Below are positions 1-7,500 of a stretch of DNA of 11,518 nt, piece after piece. The notes below the pieces were generated by a model that had not been told where the DNA came from, did no database searches, and saw only the letters and a list, made by a program, of their open reading frames with translations. The stretch comes from Flavobacteriales bacterium UBA2619. GTDB lineage: Bacteria > Bacteroidota > Bacteroidia > Flavobacteriales_D > Sanyastnellaceae. The stretch lies in contig DDJR01000071.1 of assembly GCA_002339135.1 (NCBI GenBank), forward strand, positions 27,294-38,811, in the 5' to 3' direction. The number at the start of each line of letters is the position of its first letter. Positions within the stretch are counted from its first letter, which is position 1. The translations under genes were made by a program, and so were the position numbers.

Positions 1-645
1 CTGTTGCCCTGGATCAAATCGCGGAAGTGTTTCTACAACCCTCTGTGCTTCTTTGTCTAGACGTTGATCCACTTCTCGCAAGACTTTTACATCCTTCACA
101 TAGCCGTCTCTACCGACAACAAAATAGACGAATACAGTCCCTTGAATTCCTGCGTCTTTAGCGATGTGTGGATACTTCGTGTTTTTAGAAACATACCGAA
201 TAATCTCCATTTGCGTACACTGGTGACGTTCATCTCCACGCAGATCCTTGCAAGCTGGAAGCGCAGGCATGTTTTCAACAATCATAAATGGCGTGTCATC
301 ATCAACATCATCGTCATCTTCAATGATTTCTATGTCAGTGTCGTCATCTAACTCAATATCTTCGATTTCAAGTTCGATTTCTATCTCCTCTTCATCATCT
401 ACGATCTCAATAACAGTTGTTTGTTGTGGGGGTGGAGGTGGAGGTGGAGGCGTCACCACATTGACCGGGATCTCTTCATCTTCAAGAAGATCCGCTTCAA
501 AATTAATTGCCTGCCTAACGAGTACTTCATAGTTCGTCCATGAAATGGCTACTAAGATTAATGCCAAAGAGGCAATAAATCCAAGTGCACGCCAAGTTGA
601 TCGCTTGTTTTCTAGGTCTGCTTTGGGTGTTTTCCTGCTAATCAT
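1..645 (-). CDS. TonB-family energy transducer, 3' end truncated by window edge
   Basis: Reading the minus strand from ATG at 645 gives 215 codons that run off the left edge without a stop. Seen: a short basic cytoplasmic N-terminus, one membrane segment at about residues 18-37, eight consecutive prolines at 66-73, and a tract at 80-117 in which 25 of 38 residues are Asp or Glu. A TonB C-terminal domain starts near 122, with the family signatures NTKYP (155-159), GIQGTVFVYFVV (166-177) and DGYVKDVKVLR. Only the last 20 or so residues of the domain appear to be missing. Cys132 and Cys143 lie just before the domain core, as in many Bacteroidota TonB proteins. Known role: anchored in the inner membrane with ExbB/ExbD, it spans the periplasm and transmits proton-motive energy to outer-membrane TonB-dependent transporters. 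The ATG overlaps the stop of the VanZ-like gene by 4 bases (ATGA), so translational coupling is likely. No Shine-Dalgarno is visible. Which transporter it serves cannot be told; no exbB/exbD or receptor gene is present here. Confidence 0.93.
   Translation of the reverse strand, partial: MISRKTPKADLENKRSTWRALGFIASLALILVAISWTNYEVLVRQAINFEADLLEDEEIPVNVVTPPPPPPPPQQTTVIEIVDDEEEIEIELEIEDIELDDDTDIEIIEDDDDVDDDTPFMIVENMPALPACKDLRGDERHQCTQMEIIRYVSKNTKYPHIAKDAGIQGTVFVYFVVGRDGYVKDVKVLREVDQRLDKEAQRVVETLPRFDPGQQ
642..645 (-). other. ATGA stop/start overlap, VanZ-like gene to tonB-type gene
   Basis: The minus strand reads ATGA: ATG (645-643) starts the TonB-type gene and TGA (644-642) ends the VanZ-like gene. 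The TonB-type gene has no Shine-Dalgarno of its own, which fits coupled translation. Confidence 0.85.
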
Positions 646-1091
646 TTTTGTGATGTTCTACGGTTCGAAATTACGGAATCAGGGGGGATTACACCGGGGA
701 AAACCCCATACACTGTTCGGAAAATTAAAAATCCCAACAACAACCCAACGCTATCTGCAACTATATCAAGGAGTTCAGCCGATCTTCCCACTCTTAATTC
801 TTGCTGTAAGAATTCAAGTATTGTGCCAAAAACAGAACCCACAACAAAGATTAATGTCATTAATCGGTAGTTTAAACCGATGAATACACGGAGTTTTGAA
901 AGAGATATTGACGTTGACAGAGCTAACATGGCAAAAGCGAGTACATGAATAACCTTGTCGATGTGGTAAGTCGACCACCATGATGATGATGACCCCTTTA
1001 AATCATTTCCTGGCAAAAGCAACAAAAAAGTGAGAATAAACAAAACAGAAAGCAGTGGACACAAGACTCTCAATATTCCACTCTTCTTCAC
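642..1091 (-). CDS. VanZ-like family small integral membrane protein
   Basis: The protein has about 149 residues and four predicted membrane helices, near residues 6-27, 44-65, 77-95 and 108-128 counted from the GTG start. The VanZ-like family pattern is present: DKVIHVLAFAMLAL in helix 2, GTILEFLQQ at the end of helix 3, and a RSAELLDIVADSVGLLLG segment in helix 4. VanZ confers low-level teicoplanin resistance in enterococci, but most chromosomal family members have no known function; resistance should not be inferred. Start choice: the frame is open back to a TTG at 1112, directly after an in-frame TAG. I prefer GTG at 1091, because AAAGGA lies 8 bases upstream and the protein then begins MKKSGIL, a normal membrane-protein start. 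The gap to gcvH is 49 bases (28 with TTG). Its stop codon TGA overlaps the ATG of the downstream tonB-type gene. Confidence 0.87.
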   Translation of the reverse strand: MKKSGILRVLCPLLSVLFILTFLLLLPGNDLKGSSSSWWSTYHIDKVIHVLAFAMLALSTSISLSKLRVFIGLNYRLMTLIFVVGSVFGTILEFLQQELRVGRSAELLDIVADSVGLLLGFLIFRTVYGVFPGVIPPDSVISNRRTSQK

Positions 1092-1099
1092 TTTGTATT

Positions 1100-1105
1100 T
1101 CCTTT
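1100..1105 (-). promoter_or_regulatory. Shine-Dalgarno site deciding the VanZ-like start
   Basis: AAAGGA on the minus strand sits 8 bases before GTG at 1091. The sprA GTG start has the same spacing. It lies downstream of the competing TTG at 1112 and therefore favours the GTG. This is inference from sequence only; ribosome binding sites are often weak or absent in Bacteroidota. Confidence 0.5.
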
Positions 1106-1140
1106 GTGACAACTATTATAATTTCAACCTGAAGAAATTT

Positions 1141-1521
1141 CTACTCACCGATGGCACCCTTGTATGCATCAGCGTCCATGAGGGAATCAAAATCTGCAAC
1201 ATTTGAGACTTTGATTTTCACAATCCAGCCATCTCCAAATGGATCTGAATTGATCAAAGCGGGGTCGTCTTCCAATGCGGGGTTAAATTCAATCACTTCG
1301 CCCGACATAGGTAAAATCAAATCACTCACAGTCTTCACGGCTTCAATGGTTCCGAATACTTCATCAGCATCCAGATTCTCGCCTTCTGTTTCCACCTCAA
1401 CAAACACAATATCCCCAAGCTCTCCTTGCGCGAAATCTGTCACACCGACAGTAGCAATGTCGCCATCTAGCTTAGCCCATTCGTGATCGGCTGTGTATCT
1501 TAAATCTGAAGGAACTTTCAT
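1141..1521 (-). CDS. gcvH: Glycine cleavage system H protein (lipoyl carrier)
   Basis: The protein has 126 residues, the usual length for GcvH, and is intact from ATG at 1521 to TAG at 1141. Known role: cytosolic H protein whose lipoyl-lysine arm carries the aminomethyl group from the P protein to the T protein and is reoxidised by the L protein, during conversion of glycine to CO2, ammonia and methylene-tetrahydrofolate. Seen: the N-terminal YTADHEWAKLDG segment, GVTDFAQGELGDIVFVEV, and the lipoylation motif GTIEAVKTVSDL with the modified lysine at residue 63, followed by SGEVIEFNPALEDDPALINSDPFGDGWIVKIK. All family hallmarks are present. The P, T and L partner genes are not in this window. 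It starts 26 bases after the sprA stop without a Shine-Dalgarno sequence, in an AT-rich gap that contains a possible -7 promoter element. Confidence 0.97.
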   Translation of the reverse strand: MKVPSDLRYTADHEWAKLDGDIATVGVTDFAQGELGDIVFVEVETEGENLDADEVFGTIEAVKTVSDLILPMSGEVIEFNPALEDDPALINSDPFGDGWIVKIKVSNVADFDSLMDADAYKGAIGE

Positions 1522-1537
1522 TTTACTAAGTTTTTCG

Positions 1538-1545
1538 CAAAAATA
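1538..1545 (-). promoter_or_regulatory. Possible Bacteroidota -7 promoter element before gcvH
   Basis: TATTTTTG on the minus strand, followed by C, matches the Bacteroidota sigma-A -7 consensus TAnnTTTG. It lies in the sprA-gcvH gap, 16 bases before the gcvH ATG. No TTG at the expected -33 spacing is visible; the nearest upstream TTG is 28 bases away, inside sprA. In AT-rich DNA this match could be chance, and transcription from it would leave a leader of only about 10 bases. Confidence 0.25.
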
Positions 1546-1547
1546 TA

Positions 1548-4500
1548 CTATTGTGTAAGATTAAATCGAATTGCAACGCCTGAATTAATATTCGAAGTGT
1601 TAAATGACGTTGAAATCTTCGCCTTTGTGATTTGTTGATCATAAAAAGCACGCAAAGTAACTTTATCACTAATCTCAAGATCTCCAGAAAGCTTAATGGA
1701 AATAAGTGTTTGACCCGCTGTAACTTGATTTTGTCTCTCGACCATTTTTCGGATCACAGTACTGTTATCGCGAATGTTTATGTCACATCGAATCAACAAG
1801 TCTGTTTCCTTAAACATTTTTATCGGTAGCTTTCCATAGGTCTTCATAAACGGATTTCGCACATCTGCGAACTTGTAGCCTACACCGATTACTACGCCTT
1901 TGCTTTTGGTCTCTGTGATTTGATAATTGGCAAGCCCAAAACTTACGTTTCTATCTCGTGTAATCTCGACCTTTACCTGAGGCTCATTGTCTGAAGCGGT
2001 CTTGATGGTCATGTCTAAACCAATCAGCGGAGACAGTTGCTCTGTGATGCTTACGGTATTAAATTGACGTTGAGATACCCAGTTTGAGTAATCTCCATTG
2101 TCCATCGCTGTAGGCAACCCACTGCCATCTTCTGTGTACTGAAGATTTGTGGTGTACGATGTACTCATCGTTGATCGGTATGTATGCGACAGATTAAACC
2201 TTCTGAATGTCTTTTTCAAAGACGGGATTTTACTGAGACCATCGTAGGTAATTCTCCAATTGGGTGCTACTGGAGCTTTAAAGACATCCAAAGCGACTTT
2301 ACTTGGGTCTATCCCTAAATAAGCACTCATGAAAGCAGGGATGGCTACCTCTTGTGAAGTAGGACCCCAACCTTGATAATACCCCGTTGGATTGGATTCA
2401 TCTAAATTGTAAGTGTCGTCATTTAACCGAGATGAAATAACCAATCTATTTAAAAGCAAATCATCCCAAATTTCGGAGTTGTATTCCTCATCGTCATCCA
2501 TAAATGCCGTAGGCCAAGACATCACTGTTGCAGTGAAATTCCCTGTTTCGTTGGGCGATTCATAAATCCAATCGTCAACGTCTTCATCATACCTGAAAAA
2601 ACTTTGGTTGTTCCGAGAAGTACTTCTGTTAGCAGTAAGTTCGATCTTAAAATGCTTGATGGGCTCTAAATTCATTCTCACATTAAAGTTCTCCGTAAAT
2701 GACTCTGTATACTGCTGATTAAGATAAGGCTGCTGAACCAACCAACCATTTTCTGCGGCATCTACAGCAAAGTCTGATGTCTTGTTGCCAAAAACATCTG
2801 TGTTTTGATGACCTACAAGAAAAAGCAATCCTGGAGAGTCTAGATTTTCATCGAACCCTCCATATCTGCTTGTTTGTGCAAATCCAGGAAGCATAATACC
2901 CTCGTTGCGAGAAAATGACCCACTGATACTTTGAACACCCATCGCGAACCTTAGAATGTGCTCAATGATATTCAGATCTATCTTCTCCTTTTCTTCTTCA
3001 TCCTCAATTTCACCAAACCCATCTCTACTTTGGTTGCTTACATTTCGTGAGGTTGGTCTTTTAGGGCGTTTGTTGTTAATCTCTTTGAGGAAAGGAACTT
3101 TGTTGTAAAGTTTGAGGAAATTAGCCTGGCTGTTGAGACTTAAATTCCTTGAGTTTTGAATGGTAGCGCCGAGTGTGTCTTGAGCAAAAGGAGCTCTATC
3201 CCAACGGAATGAACTTTGGTATCTAACGTCTCCCGTTACAAATTGCATCAATGGAATCTTGTCAAAAGGAAGTTTATAGGAACCATTCACATTGTGGTTG
3301 TATGCGGTAACATCTCCTGCGCTTCTAAGATTTAATCTGACAGTATCTAGGTAAAGGTTGTATCCATCGGGGTCTTCCTCTTGGGTAGGAATTAATCCTG
3401 CAGGCTCTCCGATCAAGGCAGAAGCTTGACCCGTATAATCGAACTTAAGCGATTGGGTCAGATCGTATTTAACGGCATAGTTTCTGTCCCAATTCCAAGA
3501 TTTAAGAACTTGCGTTTGTATCAGAAGGTTTGTTTCTACTCCCAACAAATCTTCTGTGTTATTTCTTACCCGACGGGTCTGATAAACCCTCTCCATTTGT
3601 GTGTTCATGGATACCTGCTTCGGCAAAAGGTAAAAATTAAAATCTTTGAGGAACTTCAGGATGTCAGTTTCACGAATAAACTTGATGTTTGAAAATGGCT
3701 TATACTGCTTGGGTCTGTTTTGCCAATTGTATGCCAGTCCTCCTCTGTGCTCAGTATTTAACTGAAACTCTGTATTAATATCTCGTCGATACACTTCGTT
3801 GAAACTATAGTTCCCAGTGAAATTACTAATTTTTAAGAAAGAGAAAGGTCCTGTAGAAGTGGATCCACCCCTGCCTCCTGTCCCACCTGAACCACCCCTG
3901 CCATTCATCGAAGAACCCGCACCGGACATACTCCCTTTGTCATTGCCGCTTTTGTTATTCGATCTTGCATTGCGGTCTTGACTCCCACCGCTCCCTCCAT
4001 CGGTGTTAAATTGCGGATCGATTTTTATGCTCGAAAAATTAATGCTTCTTAGACGATTAACCTCTTGGGTTTTATCTAATCTTTCAGGCGATAATTCTAA
4101 ATCTTCAAGCTCGATGTCTGGAGAAAGTGGGTCATATTGTGGTGTACTTACTTGTTCCGAATACCCCAAGTACATCGGCAGGGATATACCAAGTTTTTGA
4201 GGGAGTAGTTTACCAAGCTGGATGGTTCCATTTGCATCAATTCCACGTACAGTTTCACGAGCTCTTTCTTGAACCCTTTGCTCTAAACCTCCCCAACCTG
4301 GCGTTGACATGTTAGCTGCTACACTCACGTTACCTAAGTCTGCTAAATTGGCGTTAACTCTAGCTACTGCGGCCCAACCTCCTTCTTCATTAAAATCAGA
4401 CAGCCTCAATTCATTTGCCCAGATAACAGCACACTTGTTTAAACCGTCATCTGAATCTGAAAGTGTGTTTGTGTCCTTGTCAGGATTTCGAATCCCGATC

Positions 4501-7500
4501 ATTACAGTAACAACGTTCGCTAAATTGGGATTTCCTTTCACTGACATTCTTGCATTCCCAGCGACATCTTGCTCTGAATATTCTTGAAATATTGGAAAAC
4601 CAACTGGCCTATTGATCTTTAGATTCTGCAGTTTTTGCAACTCTATATCCATGTTGTTTGTGAGCGGCCAAATCGCGTCCTCGTCCACTGTATACCAAGG
4701 CGTCACAGAAAGTGGGATTTCGTACTCGTAATAGTTGTTGTCAAAATCCGATCCCAATCTAATGAATGCCGTGATATCTCCATCGTTTAAAATGGTACCG
4801 TCAGGACCCGGCTCAGCGTGAAAATACATACGCAGACGCTTGTACATTCTCATATCATAATTGATATTCCTATATGCCGCACGTGCATCACCATCGATGA
4901 GGTTGCAGACCTCCATTGCTAAAGACTGCTCATTCAGCCTTCTTTGATTCGCTGTTGCTACGTCAATCTCCCTAATAATACCAGGAGGAGTTACGTAAGC
5001 AACAGGTTCACGATTTCCATTTTCCTCAATGTTTACAGCAGAGATATTAAAACTTGTAGAAGAAGGATCCTCTGGCTCAATTTCTTGCTCTCCGGCCAAA
5101 GACCCATCATATTTACGCCATTCACCTCGAACAAGTTCCATTCTTGCAAAACGCACAGTGACGGGTTGGTTCCATCCTTTCATAAACACTCTCATAAAGC
5201 GAATCGAACGAAAATCTGAGATACTGCCAATGCGTTTTTGGTATTCGCGAACAGGGATTTTAAACTGGTACCATTTAATGGGTTTCTGCTCATCCGAAGA
5301 CGCACTTTGAGACAGGGTTTCGAACACATCGGTGATGTAATTGTTTCCCACATTTTCCTCACCAAGGTCTGAAGGCTTTAACGAAATTTTATACTGATAG
5401 TAACTCTCAATTGTACTCAGAGTAATGTCCTCGTTGATGTCCTCACTGTTAGGAATTGTGGTCGATGTAATCGGATATCCATCAGGAGATTCTGTATTTG
5501 AGTTGCCTTCATACAAACTGAAATACTTGTACCTCTGAATAATATCCTCTTCTAATGCCTGAGACGTCGGATTCCTAAAATACCTGAAATCATCTCCGGA
5601 AGGATCATTTTCAATCGTTGCGTAAGCTTCGGGACTTAACACTCCAGAACCTTCTAAATCACCTAGCCAATCTGAAAAATATTCTCTTTCTGCAGTCGAG
5701 TTCATGCCATCTAACCCCACGTCCTGTTGTGAGTAATTTCCTGAAGCGTTGTCAAACGCATTCACAACATTGAATGTCGATGGATCTGGATAAATGGCCC
5801 AAGAGCTTGTATCAGTAGGCAGATCTGGGCTCGTGGCTGAAGGAAGTCCGTTCTCAAACTCCAGTTGGCTATCATTGAGAACATCTTCACTCACATTTCC
5901 CAAGTTAAAATAGATATCCCCTCCGGTTGAGTTTTCCGAATCTTCATTAAAAGGATCCATGACCCAAAACTGAATGTACTCAATATTTGCACTCTCAAAA
6001 TCAGTCGTTGTCAAGGACCTTTGAATCCCCCCCCAGCGAGATGATGGTTCAACCAATTCTCCGTTTTCACTTAGACCTGCAGAATATCCTGCAGTTCCAT
6101 TGGCTGTTTCGTAATTATAAGGGCCTCTTTCAGAAGGCCAAAAGCTCAAATCAAACGTGGGGATGTTTCTAGGGGTCCCTGGCTGATAGTCTCTGTTGGG
6201 GAAAATCTCCCGCTCGAGAATTTGACGCATGTTGTGATCCTGTCTGACCTCATTTGACACTTGTCCGTCTTGCAATCCATTGCCTGAATAAAACGATGGG
6301 TCTATTGTATACCAAGACATTGCCGCTCTATTGTATCCATATAAAACTGTATCTTCAAAAGCAGCTTCTGGAAAGAGGTCGTTTTGAAGCTTAGGAGTAG
6401 ACGCGAGAAACCACCTGGACACAGATCGAATATCAATGGTCGATTGAGAGCCTTCAAAGTCGTCAATGTATGCATTCCCTTCCTCACCTATCGCTCTACT
6501 GTGACCAGGAATTAAATAAGCTCCCTCTGCACTAATATCTAGAGTTGAAGTTGCTTTTGTCTCATAAAACGGAAGCTTGTCAACCAGCTCCGTCAGAAAT
6601 CTGCTATCTGTTTGCCATGTAAAGTCCGCGCCTAAAATGGTATTGTTTACTGGCTCATCTCCAATATTCACCTTCTGAGTTAAAGGTCTCTCACGCATAT
6701 TTAAAAAAGTAGCACCAATCGTGAAATCATCGCTTGCCACATAATCAAACCGAGTTCCAACAAGTGTTTTTGTTTGAATGTTGAACATGGAATTGCTTTC
6801 GAGAGATACGCGAATGGTTTGGCCTGATTCAAGAAGACCATCATTAATAATTCGTACTCTGCCCAAACTGTAATCAACGGTATAGTCTCTGTTTTCCACA
6901 AGGCGAACCCCTCCTGCAGTTACAGTCACTGAACCTTCAGGCACATTGTAGGCATTTAGTGCAATTTCCGAACTACTCTGGGATTGAAAATTTCCTTTAA
7001 TGTGATATCTGTTGAGAGCTGGTATTTGTTGGGCCGCCGTTTTTGTCGAATCATAAAGAGGGTCGAAAACCAATGTTTGAATCAGTGATTGAGCGAGGTT
7101 TGGGTCGCTCACTCTGTCTAAGATTATTTCTCGTAAATTGTCTCCAAAAGGCTCAATTGAAGGGAAAAATATCCGACCATTTTGAGCATTGATCGTACCA
7201 CCTTCAGTTGCTGCATTGTCAATGTAATCAAATACTCCATCGGGGTTAGGCATTGTATTGATGTCCATTCTGTCCAGTCCCAACAACTGAAGCAAAAGAG
7301 TTCCATCTAAAGGGTCTCTGGGGATATAATTGAGGTCCACTCCGGTAGATGGGTCATTGTACCAAATGTCCAATCTGAATTCCTCCTCACTGACTCCAAA
7401 GGCCTTCATCGAATAGACATTCTTCATCATTCCTTCCCAAAGAGGGGAAGGATCTCCATTGCTAAGGTCCAATTGAGTAATACTGGATTTGAGCATTTTT

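Noticed and set aside
427..450. CCTCCA-type trinucleotide repeat considered as a variable microsatellite
   Set aside because: It simply encodes Pro8 in the TonB linker, with only three hexamer units, too few to argue for frequent length change.
248..532. Plus-strand open frame encoding a Ser/Ile-rich protein with a poly-Gly run
   Set aside because: It is the antisense shadow of the Pro8 and acidic tracts of the TonB-type gene; the low complexity is a by-product of that coding sequence.
545..883. Plus-strand open frame of 112 codons
   Set aside because: It lies antisense across the start of the TonB-type gene and the end of the VanZ-like gene, both of which have clear family motifs; its product has no recognisable features.
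642..1091. VanZ-like gene as an antibiotic-resistance gene
   Set aside because: No van cluster partners are present, Bacteroidota are naturally shielded from glycopeptides by the outer membrane, and most VanZ-like proteins have no demonstrated role in resistance.
1120..1139. Inverted repeat AATTTC/GAAATT just after the gcvH stop, considered as a terminator
   Set aside because: The stem is only 6 AT-rich pairs with an 8-base loop and no T-run follows, so it is too weak to call.
6075..6095. Two CTGCAG palindromes separated by six bases
   Set aside because: They lie in frame within sprA coding sequence and encode ordinary residues; nothing suggests a binding site or mobile-element end.
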